Assembly (NCBI RefSeq): GCF_018991925.1
Contig: NW_024737068.1
Span: 9,093,885-9,157,884 of the forward strand
Reading direction: 5' to 3'
From: Homarus americanus
Lineage: Eukaryota > Arthropoda > Malacostraca > Decapoda > Nephropidae
Length of the DNA stretch: 64,000 bases
Made by a program: the position numbers and the translations under genes. The notes under the pieces are model-generated. The model did not search any database and was not told where the DNA came from. It saw only the letters and a list, made by a program, of their open reading frames with translations. Below are positions 1 through 10,939 of this stretch, piece after piece (position 1 is the stretch's first letter; the number at the start of each line of letters is the position of its first letter).

Positions 1-64
1 GTGTACAGGTATACTGTATGCATGTCAGGAGTTAGCAACTGGGTCATAGCCTCAATTTAAAAGA

Positions 65-225
65 TAACATTACAGAAAACCGCCAGAGCTAACTTGTTAG
101 GAGTAAGAGACATGGACTCTTGGAATAAGCTGTCGGAGATTGTTGTGATGGCATGAATATTGAGCTCCAGGTACTGTACATTCAAGAGCCCATACATGCC
201 CAAATACTGTACAATTCAGAACTCT
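65..225 (+). mobile_element. LINE-A 3' coding fragment, sense
   Basis: A degraded piece of the LINE-A ORF2 C-terminus reads on the + strand. It matches the block at 63,225-63,400, including the stretches for GAAAACCG, CTCTTGGAA and CATTCA.GAGCC.ATGCCCA. It lies tail to tail with the antisense LINE-A fragment that starts near 230. It is short and has no usable reading frame. Confidence 0.6.
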
Positions 226-229
226 CGAA

Positions 230-1240
230 CAGGATAATACTTTTTTACTTTTAACCTTTTTCCCACCAAACGTTAGCCGTCTGTTACACACTGTTGGCAA
301 GTATTGGGCATGCACTGACTCCTGAATATATCTGAACCTGCTCTGTTGGTCAAGTCTGGCCTTGAAAGAGCTCACACTCAGAGCTGTCACAACACACTGG
401 CAGGTTGTCCCAAGAGTTCTCAATTTCCTTGAATAACTTGGCATTGTCTGCAAACATTTGTATGGAGGAGTGTACAGCTTCTAGCTTGTTATGGGTACAC
501 ATGATGATTTCTTATCATTAATCACCACACACTGCTTGCGATCATGCAGAAAGTCTCTGATCCATGCTAGGACACTTCCCCAATTCCTGTGCCCTTCCAA
601 TTTAATTCTTAGCCTTTCATGGGGTACACTGTCGAAAGCCTTGGCAAAATCTAGATATATACTGTCGATATTGCTGCTCTGTTACAGAATTTGGGTCCAA
701 ACATCCAGTACCTTGAGTTCAGTAATAAGAGTTCAGCAGGGGCATTCCATCTTAAAACCATGATGGCAGTCCTTTACAAAGTAGATGTTCTCTCATGGCA
801 TTTCTTATAATGCTCTCTAGCACTTTACACACTATGCTGGTCAGTCTTACTGGTCTATAATTATTTGTGGAGTGACAATCGCCCCTTTTTGAATATAGGA
901 CTTGCATGCTGTTTTCCAATCACTGGGGACCTTTTGCATGCTCGTTGCATAACTGTCTTTATATTTTGGGATGCACCATGTCAGGGCTGGTACTCTAATG
1001 AACCTATAGATTTGACAATTTATTTCTTATACCCTCTTCTGAGAAACACTGTGAGTCAGCACTGTCAAACCGTCTGTCCTCAAATGCAGGAAGATTGTTT
1101 GCATCCTCTCTTGTGAACACTGGAAAAGAATTTGTTCAATGCCTCTGCCTTCTCCTGGTCAGAACAGAATCTGTGTAATTACCATTTTCAAGCATTGGGT
1201 CCAGGTCTGATACACCTACTCACATTTTTAATTTCGACTG
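230..1240 (-). mobile_element. LINE-A fragment, antisense, internally deleted
   Basis: On the minus strand this reads as the reverse transcriptase and C-terminal part of the LINE-A non-LTR retrotransposon. The + strand copies at 62,224-63,535 and 10,598-13,870 give the reference. The 3' part (about 240-425) encodes the conserved end seen elsewhere as SSFK.RLDQ....RYIQE.VHAQYLPTV. Near 425 it jumps directly to the FADD catalytic region, so about 0.7 kb of ORF2 is missing. A second gap follows near 482. From about 490 to 1,230 the palm and upstream RT continue, with many stops. This is a dead copy. Clade (CR1 or Jockey group) is inferred from the RT C-terminus only. Confidence 0.8.
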
Positions 1241-4200
1241 ACCGTCTACATAGTAAGCTAACAATTGGCAAAAGTGTAAAAAAAAAAAAAAAGCTACAGT
1301 ATTATTATTACATGCTAGTATATACTGCACCCTAGTCAAAAAGTTATAAGTAAGTTACAAAACATAAAAGGCTCCTCGTGGGCTTAGAATGCTGAAAAAA
1401 AAGTAGATACGTCCTGTATAGTATAATATGAAAAACATAAATATAAAACCTTATAATATACTCAATATATTTCATAAAAGGAGATAAACATTAAACAAAA
1501 GTACAACATGAAGAAGTAAACCATATTGAGATGGAGATGAAATTTATTATCATTTGTCATGGCATGATGACAGCCTGTTCATATCAATGGTTCAGTCAGT
1601 CGGTATCAGTGGCAACTTATGATTGTTAATATCTGTCGCATTAGTTAGAAGGGAATTCAGACACGACCTACTGAATTAAGGACAATCCCTCAGGTCACAT
1701 CTCTGTCCTTCCTGAGAGAAAAAGAAGACCACCACTAAAATATTTTTCAGATTTTTTGTCATATATGTTTTTTATGGAAACTGATGATAAAATGTACCCA
1801 AGAGCTTTGTATCTTAATACTGTAATTAAAATAATTGCCATCAGAAAAATATATCTTTTTACAGATATGTACAGTACATACTGTATTTACGGATCTGCTG
1901 CACATCGTGTACACATTTGGGAGGATATTAACTACAAAACTCATTTTTGTCAAGTTTATGAGAGTATAGTGATCAAAGTACTGTAAAATATGTAGATTAT
2001 TTAGTTGAAGGTTACTAGTGTGCCCTGAAGAATGCAGTGATGGCTAGGGACACACTGAGTAACACTGAGTCCGTTTATTATGGATGAGAGAAATACAAGT
2101 GGTGACTCGCGTGTGCCATGCACGGCTCACACAGTCAGACTGAAGCTGCCTTGCCATATGGCAGCCTCGGGGCAATGTTGCCACGTGATTATATACTGTA
2201 TATAAATGCTACTCGGCACAGTAGCTTATGTACAGGGTTGCTACTCGGCACAGTAGCTTATATACATAACCTACATTAGTGACTAATTTATTTTTGGTGT
2301 AACCCGTACTGTAGTTATAAGCACACCAACATGCTCATATTTCTTTCACATAATTTATCACAAATACTAAAAATGTGTCGTTTCTTATACAGTACAGTAT
2401 TTAGCAGAACAGTTTTGAGTCATGATACTCTCGCCAAAAACCTTATGGAATGCTTTAATCACTGCAATCTGAAACCATTCCGAGATGACAAGCCCCATTG
2501 TGTCCATTCTCACATCCACTGTGCCCAGGTGTTCAAGAAGTTTTTGTTGAGTGTAGATATCCTTAAGTATTTTTTGTAGTTGTTTATGTTAGGATTAATA
2601 AACTCGTTTATCTAACAGGAAATGGCTAACACTGCTGCAAAGTATTAACACCCAAGTAAACTACAGTACTGTACCTGCTAGTTGCAAGAAAACTGTAGTA
2701 ATCCCTCGGTTATTGCTGGAACATCAGTGTTTGCATCTACTGATCATCCCTATGCTCAACCATGGCATCGTAAGTACAGTATATATAAGCCCAACTTATT
2801 GTTACTATATTAGGGTGTGTATCATGTTCACCTCAGAAAAGCTAAGTACAGGTACCTGTACTGTATTATAGAAATGTAAATATTAATACACAGGGTCTTG
2901 AAAGATTTTTTAAGTATAGTGCTGTATTTTGTTTACTGCTATAGTTGTTCAATAACGAGCAATCTGGGCTATCTATATACAGTTTGATAGTACTGTGCAG
3001 TACTTCAAACTTTCTTGAATTTATCATTCTTGAATTTATCATGGGAGGACTGCCATCACAGAAAAGCCCTAGATTTTTATACCCTGTACCATGTTCATTT
3101 TACTTTCACCTCAATAAGCCATACTGCCACCAGTCTTTCATCTTTAAACTGTATTGCTATAGATTTTTCTTTAGATTGCCCCCGAGGGGGCTAGTTTATT
3201 GGGCACCCCCTTACATCCTGTGCTAGGTGAACCGTTTACAGCGCCCATCTGTGAAGCATGCAGAGTTCATGCTTGCTTTTATGACTCGTGCATTAAGGGC
3301 ATAAAAGTCTGAAGGGTCTTGGGATTTGTCAGCAAGTTACATTAAGTGACAGAATGATGAGTGCGTGGTATTTCAGCCATCACATGATCCCACACCACAA
3401 CTAAATTTTTCACAGTCATGACACATAATGTCATACAAATGCCTTGGTAATACAGTATGAGCTATAGTTTGCTCTTGACGGTCCTGTACCACTCCTCAGA
3501 AATTTCATTTGGTATTAGTGGTTCAGTTTTGTGTTTATAATTTTGTCTTGGAATTGTTTTGGGAACAAATTTAATTTTCAAGTGGGTGTTTTGTGTCTGA
3601 ATTTTGTTAAATAATACTAAAAGTAAAGAAAGACCATAGCCATAGAGTACACTACAGATTATGTGAAAAATGTAAAATTTGTCCTCAATTCTACTGTGAT
3701 AGTGAAAGACAATACTTTTTCTCTAAACTAAATATAGTAGCTTTAGATTGTGCTCATACACCACTAAACATGATTATTTGCGATGTGTTATATATTTTCA
3801 ACATGATTATTCCTATAGGATTTACCTTGGATGTTGCCATAACTGATAATCTGAGAGCTTTTAGCCACACTGTATGTTGTAAGTAATAGTGTATTAAAGA
3901 TGATATTACCGGTATTTTCTTCTCATTGTCTCAAAATTGAAATGACTATTTTAAGAAATAGTTTACTGTTTTGAATATGTAAATTGAACACATTTTATGT
4001 TTATGACCTATGGACGGTCACATGAGACTTACATGTTTACCCAGAATTCCCAGTGTGGGGTCAGTTGAAATTTTTGTTACTGAAGGGATTCCTGTTAAAA
4101 GCCAGTAAACATTGCTGTACTGTTGCCCTCTCTGATCTCTGTGCTACTGTCATATGCCGTATGTCTTGTCTGTATATCAAGGCATGAGGAGTCTGCCACT

Positions 4201-5294
4201 TGCCTAGCATATCAATCTAGTAATTATTTATTAAAATAATATTTTCTCCTCTTATTTGAACTATCAGTATAGCAACAGTTTTTCTAGTTGGAGTAAACCC
4301 TGAAATATCTTTAATGAAATTCAATGGAATTAGAAGAAATATGAACGAGTTAATCTGTAAAATCCAAGCAAGGTTTCGAGAAAACATAATATTTGTTTTT
4401 CCCACCATCTTACAGCACTTACAGGGAGAATATTAGGCTGTTTGGCAAATAATCGTCTCTTTATATTCGCACTCGGTTATATCATGTTTTTTCTCGCGGT
4501 GAATGAACATAATCAAGTAACATTCTTACTGAACTGCCGTTGACTCATCCTCTGACCAATATGACTTGATGCATTTTGACATATTGAATTCTACAAGTTA
4601 GATGGCTACTTACCACGAGGGATCATTTTAAGAAATACTTGTTGCTTTAGCTGCTGTTCATGTTAGTCTTGGTAAACACTTTAACTAAATTAAAGTGGTG
4701 AATATTCAATTGCTTTTGAGCATTTTAACTCATTTCTTATACCATGATAAAATATTGTTTATTTTTTATTCATTATTTAATATCTGTACCTTTCAAATAC
4801 ACCATCAGAAATGCATCTCTTATATAATACAGTGGTATAATGACGGTTCAAGTAGTTTATATATATTTTTTAATTATAGGATACAGTTCACGTATTACCT
4901 TATTTATTATGTACAGTATTGTCTTTAATGGGGATACTGTACAGTGGTCTAATCATATTGACACAGACCTAACAAGGGCTAATAGGTATGAGGTGACACG
5001 GTGAATAAATGTTGGGGAGGGGGACTAGCCATTGCCAAGATTGCAAGTTTGATTTTATTTATTCTTTATGATACAGTATTCTTATATGATCAGCCTATTA
5101 TGTTGTATGTTTCATCATAAATAATATAGCATATACAGTAGTATGAAATAAAGAAAATACAATATATAATTTAACACGGTGGTGGTGGTACCATTTGTTG
5201 CCGCGTACACATTTTTTTATTGTTTCAATATATTCTCGGATGATCAGCCTCTTATGGTGTATGTTTCATCATTAATAATATACAATTTAGAATA
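1241..5294. other. Non-coding stretch, no gene seen
   Basis: No ORF here has recognisable protein features; all are short and AT-rich. The stretch holds an A-run at 1,278-1,291, a duplicated small hairpin at 2,207-2,262 and a GC-rich motif near 3,178-3,230 (CCCCCGAGGGGGC followed by a TTATTGGGCACCC-type block) that may be an old repeat. TACTGTA/TACAGTA words are frequent. Nothing else can be named. Confidence 0.5.
2207..2262. repeat. Tandem duplication of a small hairpin
   Basis: The word GCTACTCGGCACAGTAGCTT occurs twice at about 31-bp spacing. Each copy is an inverted repeat (GCTACT...AGTAGC) around CGGCAC. It is too short to assign to an element family. Confidence 0.6.
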
Positions 5295-5385
5295 CAGGTT
5301 GTACCTCTCTAGTCCGGCATTCTGTGGTCCGGAAACTCCCGTGGTCTGGAACGATTTTAGTATGTCTAATAGGTAGATAGGCAGC

Positions 5386-5387
<2 letters not shown>

Positions 5388-5440
<53 letters not shown>
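5388..5440. repeat. (ATT)n microsatellite
   Basis: A run of about 16 TTA/ATT trinucleotides lies just inside the left end of the Tigger-like element. The homologous position in the shorter element (about 27,260-27,280) is a T-run instead, so the array expanded or collapsed after the copies separated. Confidence 0.9.
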
Positions 5441-6469
5441 AGGAGTATTAAATTTTTGCCCCTCAGGCCCCAATGTGGGTCAGTGACCTATGCCCGGGCG
5501 GGCTAATCCCCTTAAAACAACAACAAAGCCGCGGGAAATTAAGGTTTGTTTACATCCAGCAGTTCGGCTGCTCTCTCTCTCTCTCTCTCTGCTTGTCTAT
5601 ACAGAGTACAACATTTAACCCTTCAATATATATGAGCAGTAAATAAGTGTTGCTTTCATATTCTTATGTAGAGTAATGACGATATGTTTTCACATGTGCG
5701 CACTTACATACGCGCAGTCTCACTTTTTTTTTTACCATTAATGGTTAGCTACTTATATTGTTCCATTTATTACATTAAATAACATTACTTCAAACACGCA
5801 TATTAATTTTTTTACAGTAATTTTACTACAGCTACAATCAGGGTCTTATTTTCTTCAGTTTTATATGTAGAACCAATCAGTCACTGGTTTTGTAAGCATT
5901 AACGAAAACAATGCCGGCAGCCGTCTCGTCTCCTCTAATATTCCACGTATTATTAATGAATTGTATTGTTCATTTTGCACACACAAACATTAATTCAATA
6001 AAAAAAATTCAGAAACATTAATTAAAATATATATGAACGGTAATACCGATATACGCTGTGTATAGCACGAGTTTTTAAGAACAAATTTTTTGGCAAAATG
6101 TTGGGGGTCGACCCCTATACGGGTAATAGTTTCGTTAGGTTGAAAAATATTTACCAGTAAACAATGGAAACGACGCACCAACGCGCCACCCGCTACGAGT
6201 GTCGGTACAGTTGCCAGGGCAGTTCTCTTGCGTCATCATGGCAAGCCCAAAGTAGCCAAATGCATGGTATGGTATGCACAGGAGTATGTAAAACAAAGTA
6301 TTCATTTTTAAAAGTTTATTTATAGATACATAAATTTTTGTTAATTAAATTTCAAACAAAAGAAAAATACGATACCTTATTTCTAAATATTTTCATTAAA
6401 TATTACATCACAAGTATATTTTACCTTAACTGTGCCTGAATGAATGTATTCTCAGAAATAAATATGGAA

Positions 6470-6650
6470 ATGTAATATTTTTGCTGAAATGACGTACGTA
6501 TTACAGTGGAAAGTGGGATAAAATTGTGACGAAAACAATGACTTTCACTTTCTTTCGTTGTTCAAAAGATGTTACCATAATCGCTTTTCGAATGGTTTTC
6601 AGTTAAAAAAACTGTTGTATTACAATAATATTCTATCCTAATTGACTTGA
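6470..6650 (+). repeat. Internal repeat R1 of Tigger-like element
   Basis: This block contains GCTGAAATGACGTACGTATT, then GTGGAAAGTGGGAT and TCGCTTTTCGAATGGTTTTC. It recurs in reverse complement at about 8,820-9,015 and in direct orientation at about 9,216-9,395. R1 and the inverted copy bracket the transposase gene. Confidence 0.85.
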
Positions 6651-6686
6651 ACAAATACTACGATACCATATTTCTGAATATTTTCA

Positions 6687-7967
6687 TTAAAATCCATCAA
6701 AATCATTTTCCTTGTCATCATCTGCAGCACCAAACAGCTCCTCCCAGTCCTCTCCTTGAACAGCATCGTCATATGGATCAACACCATCGTCAGCCATAGG
6801 ATCATCAATATCTTCATCCTCATTCACGCTCTCATTAGCCTCATAATCCCACAACAAGTCGTCTTCTGTTCCATCAAGAGCATTCGAAATCCCACATTTT
6901 TTAAAAGATTTCACCACAATTTCTGGTCTGATTGCATCCCAGGCCTCTACAATCCATTCACATAATGTTGCTAGTGATGGAGCTTGGATGTTGCCTCCCT
7001 TTGTGTATGTCTTATCGCCTTCCATCATCCAGTTGTTCCACTTCACTCTTACCGCATCTTTAAATGGTTTGTTTATGGAAACATCCAGTGGTTGGACAAG
7101 ACTTGTTAATCCACCAGGAATCACAGCTGTATCAGTGTTTTTCTTCCTAATCCCAACAGTAACACTGTCAACAAGATGTGACCGAAACGTATCCCACACA
7201 AGATGACTTTTTTCTTTGCGCAGTCCCCCTGGTCTAAAGTTCCAGAATTTTTTAAGCCATACTTGTATGCCGCCTTCATCCATCCATCCTTTCTCGTGCA
7301 CATGGATGATTATACCTTTTGGAATATTTTGCTTTGGAATTGTTTTCCTTTTAAATATTACCATAGGCGTCAGCTTTGTGCCGTCAGCCATACATGATAG
7401 CACAACTGTGAAGCTTGATTTTTCATGTCCAGTAGTTTTAACTAAAACTGTTTTTTCACGAACTTTATTCACTGTTTGACTGACTGGCATATCAAAATTC
7501 ATGGGCGTTTCGTCCATGTTTTCAATACACGAAAGTCTATACGAGTTCTTCTTCCGGTGTTTGATTATGAACCTATGAAATTCAATAACCTTGTCATCAA
7601 GTTCTTGTGGAAGACGCTGTGATATTTTCGTTCTCCGTCTCGGTACAAAATCATTTCTTTTCATAAATCTTGTGCACCAACCATGACTCGCCTTAAAATC
7701 TGTGATGCCTAATTTCCTTGCGAGTTTCAAGGCAAAGATTCGAATTGATCCTCGGGAAACACCACATCCATTCTGTCGGTTTTCACTGACATACTTTGCC
7801 ACTTCAACTTCCAACTGTGGCCACTTGTTACACTTTCCTCTGTTAGCACATTTGTTTTTTGGCATATGCTTAAGTTGTGCAGAGAGCTTTCTCCAATCTC
7901 TAATACTTTTTTCGGAAACCTTAAATTCCCTTGCTGCTGCACAGTTTAGTCTGTTCTGCATATTCAA
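6687..7967 (-). CDS. Pogo/Tigger-type DDE transposase, N-terminally frameshifted
   Basis: This 426-codon frame encodes a transposase that would bind transposon ends and catalyse cut-and-paste transposition. Residues 1-40 keep only the end of the N-terminal helix-turn-helix (AAREFKVSEKSIRDWR). Residues about 45-115 match the second, CENPB/Tc5-type DNA-binding domain. The catalytic domain follows, with D152 (NMDETP), D259 (VWDTFRSHL) and D295 (LVQPLDVSINKPFK), that is D-x106-D-x35-D. The C-terminus (366-424) is strongly acidic. Upstream, an ATG at 8,013 (minus strand) opens MDSRRKFTAMFKLRVIEYAE in another frame, and its sense joins this frame after a one-base shift near 7,945-7,965. The original start was therefore probably 8,013 and this copy is damaged. 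The ATG at 7,967 is only the first one in the surviving frame. Family assignment is strong; activity is unlikely. Confidence 0.93.
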   Translation of the reverse strand: MNMQNRLNCAAAREFKVSEKSIRDWRKLSAQLKHMPKNKCANRGKCNKWPQLEVEVAKYVSENRQNGCGVSRGSIRIFALKLARKLGITDFKASHGWCTRFMKRNDFVPRRRTKISQRLPQELDDKVIEFHRFIIKHRKKNSYRLSCIENMDETPMNFDMPVSQTVNKVREKTVLVKTTGHEKSSFTVVLSCMADGTKLTPMVIFKRKTIPKQNIPKGIIIHVHEKGWMDEGGIQVWLKKFWNFRPGGLRKEKSHLVWDTFRSHLVDSVTVGIRKKNTDTAVIPGGLTSLVQPLDVSINKPFKDAVRVKWNNWMMEGDKTYTKGGNIQAPSLATLCEWIVEAWDAIRPEIVVKSFKKCGISNALDGTEDDLLWDYEANESVNEDEDIDDPMADDGVDPYDDAVQGEDWEELFGAADDDKENDFDGF

Positions 7968-8013
7968 TCACTCTCAGCTTGAACATTGCTGTGAACTTTC
8001 TTCTTGAATCCAT
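7945..8013 (-). pseudogene. Out-of-frame start of the transposase
   Basis: Codons from the ATG at 8,013 down to about 7,950 give a basic helix-turn-helix start (KFTAMFKLRVIEYAE) typical of pogo/jerky transposases. The distance to the downstream ATG is 46 bases, not a multiple of three, so one base has been gained or lost between the two parts. Confidence 0.8.
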
Positions 8014-8819
8014 GCTGAAGAGAATATGGGTCAAGCACATCTACACTATAACAAGACCCAATTTGAAATATACACGTGGGCTAATCTTGATGACATAATA
8101 TGATGAGTCAGGTCATCTACACAGTTGCTAGTTTCAAAATTTTCCTTTTAAAATTTTAAGTTACCGAGTATTTCTTTTCCAAAATCGTTTTACAATACTG
8201 TAGGTAAAACAGTTTACTATTGTGCAAACCCCACAGAAAAAAAAATTAACAAATGGAGACACCAAAAATGTAAAAAAAAAAATGCTGTCTGACTTGCAAC
8301 ACTGTTGGTAGGGTCAGGTGGTTCTAACGGCACCTGCCAGGACCCAGTAATCAAATTTATAACAGTGTCTAACCTCAATTACTGTAGTTTATCTGATGTA
8401 GGCAATATGAAGTAAAAAATACCAGTTAAAGTGAGAAATTGGAAGAGAATAAACAAGAAAGATGTCGTTGGGCTAATTTTGGTAGGGCTGAGGGAGAAAG
8501 TACCAGCTGTTTGGTCTTTTTTGGCGGGAGAGTCACGCAAATATCCGTAGTATTGGTATTTGTTTGGTGTCTTCTGTATTTTTAAAAATGAATACTTGTA
8601 AATTAAAAGTACCGTAACATTGTATTGTATACAAACTTGTCATATTTCTGGAAAATAAGAAGCAAGAAAATAAGAATATACCGGTAAACACAATTTCAAG
8701 GTACTCTAAAATTAAAAGCTGCTTAAGAAGGGCCGATGCAAACACAAAGCCTCCGCGACCAGGGCTCTGCCGTATCAGCTAGACGGTACACGTGTTTTTC
8801 GAATCATTTTCAGTTAAAA

Positions 8820-9015
8820 AACTGTTACATCACAAGTGAATTAGGATAGAACATTATTGTAATACAACAGTTTTTGACTGAAAACCATTCGAAAAGCGAT
8901 TACGGTAACATCTTTTCAACGAAAGAAAGCGAAAGTCATTGTTTTTGTCACGATTTTATCCCACTTTCCACTATAATACGTACGTCATTTCAGCAAAAAT
9001 ATTACATTTCCATAT
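8820..9015 (-). repeat. Internal repeat R1, inverted copy
   Basis: Reverse complement of the block at 6,470-6,650, including GATTACGGTAACATCTTTTC and AATACGTACGTCATTTCAGC. With R1 it makes a long inverted repeat, arms of about 180 bp, around the transposase gene. Confidence 0.85.
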
Positions 9016-9215
9016 TCTTAGAAATAAATAGTAGTTTTGCCGAAACATGATGTATTTCAATGTAAATTAGGATAAACTACATGATGAAAACAAAAGACTT
9101 TACCAAACCTTCCGATGTTCAAGAGATGTTACTCATTTTTTTAATAGTTTTCAGTTAAAATACTGTTATATTAGTGATATTCTATTTATACTGTGGTTGA
9201 TATAATACATTCACG

Positions 9216-9395
9216 GAAATGTAATATTTTTTGCTGAAATGACGTACGTATTACAGTGGAAAGTGGGATATAATTGTGACAAAAACAATGACTTTTGCTT
9301 TCTTTCATTCAAAATATGTTACCGTAATCGCTTTTCTAATGATTTTCAGTTAAAAAACTATTGTATTACATTAATATTCCCTCCTAACTGACTTG
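9216..9395 (+). repeat. Internal repeat R1, third (direct) copy
   Basis: Repeats GCTGAAATGACGTACGTATT and the following GTGGAAAGTGGGAT block in the same orientation as 6,470-6,650, with several base changes and small deletions. Confidence 0.85.
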
Positions 9396-10343
9396 AATAA
9401 ATACTTGAATGGAAATATACAATATTTTTGTTGAAACTACCCGCGTTTCAGTGTAAAGTGTCGTAATAATAAATGGTAAACAAGTTTATAGGATGTAGTG
9501 TTTTTCTGAAGGTTTTGTTGTTCCTTTACCCTCAAAAACTTGGGTCGACCTATAAACGAGGAATATGATAAATTAACGACTTCTTGGTCAAAAAATCGGG
9601 GTCGACCTATATACGAAGGTTATAGGCAATTATATCTGATGAGTGTTGCTTTTCATATTCTTATGTAGAAATGTGTGATATGTTTTTCACATATCTTGCC
9701 CATACCCGATCTCTGTTCTTTACCATTATCGTTAGCTACTTCTATTGTTCCATTTGTTAACATTACTTAAAACAACCATATTAATTTTACTACAGCTACA
9801 ACCAGGGTCTTATTTTCTTCAGTTTTATATGTAGAACCAGTCAGTCACTTGTTTTGTAATCAACGAAAACAATGCTGTCTCATTTCCTTGTGTGTTTTAA
9901 TATTCTACGTATTATTAATGAATTGTATTGCCCATTTTGCACACATAAACATTAATTCAATCAAAAAGACATTCAGTAATAAACAATAATGAATCTTTTG
10001 TACATAAGAGAAATGACGCTGTTTACATGATTGTGCACGTCGTCTGAACGTTGGTGGGCCTTTCAAACCCGTCGAAAATCGAGTTTCCGCCGTCAAAATT
10101 TTAAATTATTTTGTTTTTTGTGTTCCAATAAAAAACGTCGAATTAAAAACACGTGAAATTTGAGAAGCTACTGTACGACATTTAACCCTTCAATATGTCT
10201 TCAAAGAGACCATGAAGCAGAGAAAGTGGTGCTAGTGCTTCCAAGTGTAAGCACAAGTCACTATCTATCCTGGAAAAGGGTGAATTTCCATGGTCCGGCA
10301 CGGGTCAGGTCCCGAGGTTGCCGGACTAGAGAGGTACAACCTG

Positions 10344-10597
10344 TAATTGTACAGAAGAAGAGCCACCCCAAGAAGAGCAACTTGCACAGTGTCATAAACA
10401 TCACAAGATTCATTACATGGAATAGAGAGAAGCTCCTGGACTGAATTGATTTCCTCAATTTACTGACCAGTGATGTCATTGACCAGGTTAATGTCTGATC
10501 CTTTACCGCCTTGCAGACAATGGCACATCCGTAATTTTTATAACCATTTCGTTCTTGTTTTTTGCAATCACTGGACAGATGTTCTGATGCTTAACTT
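10344..10597. other. Short spacer with a LINE-B scrap
   Basis: Immediately after the transposon, ACAGAAGAAGAGCCACCCCA matches the LINE-B reverse transcriptase region at about 59,363-59,385. The rest is not recognised. Confidence 0.4.
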
Positions 10598-10939
10598 TTA
10601 CTTTTATCCTCGGCCACTGATCGGCTTAGAAATAGCCGCTTGGGCGATCGGTCACGTCTCTTTTCATTTATATTCTTCACCGAAAGATCGGCTCGCTAGC
10701 CGCCCGGGCGATCGGTCACGTCTCTGTCACGCACTGTTGGCAAATACTGGGCATGCACCGGCTCCTGAATGTACCTGAACCCGCCCCAGTGTTGTTTTAT
10801 CCTCTTCACCACTGATCGGCTTGTTAGCCGCTTAGGCGTCGGTCGACTCTTTCCTTTATATTCTTCACCGGAGTCTTTCGCTAGCCTCTTCCAGACGTCG
10901 ATCACGTCTCTGTCACACTGTTGGCAAATACTGGGCATG

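Larger units (their letters stand above)
5295..10343 (-). mobile_element. Tigger/pogo-like DNA transposon, 5.05 kb, complete ends
   Basis: The element starts with CAGGTTGTACCTCTCTAGTC at 5,295 and ends with the exact reverse complement at 10,343; the inverted repeat is 25 bp and perfect. Both ends abut TA (5,293-5,294 and 10,344-10,345), the pogo/Tc1-mariner target duplication. The body carries a minus-strand DD35D transposase (6,687-7,967), an (ATT)n microsatellite, a CT run and internal inverted and direct repeats. The segments 5,295-6,045 and 9,633-10,343 are shared with the shorter element at 27,167-29,500. The central 3.6 kb with the transposase is absent there. The core could be the autonomous interior or a separate element nested in a non-autonomous one. 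Confidence 0.9.
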
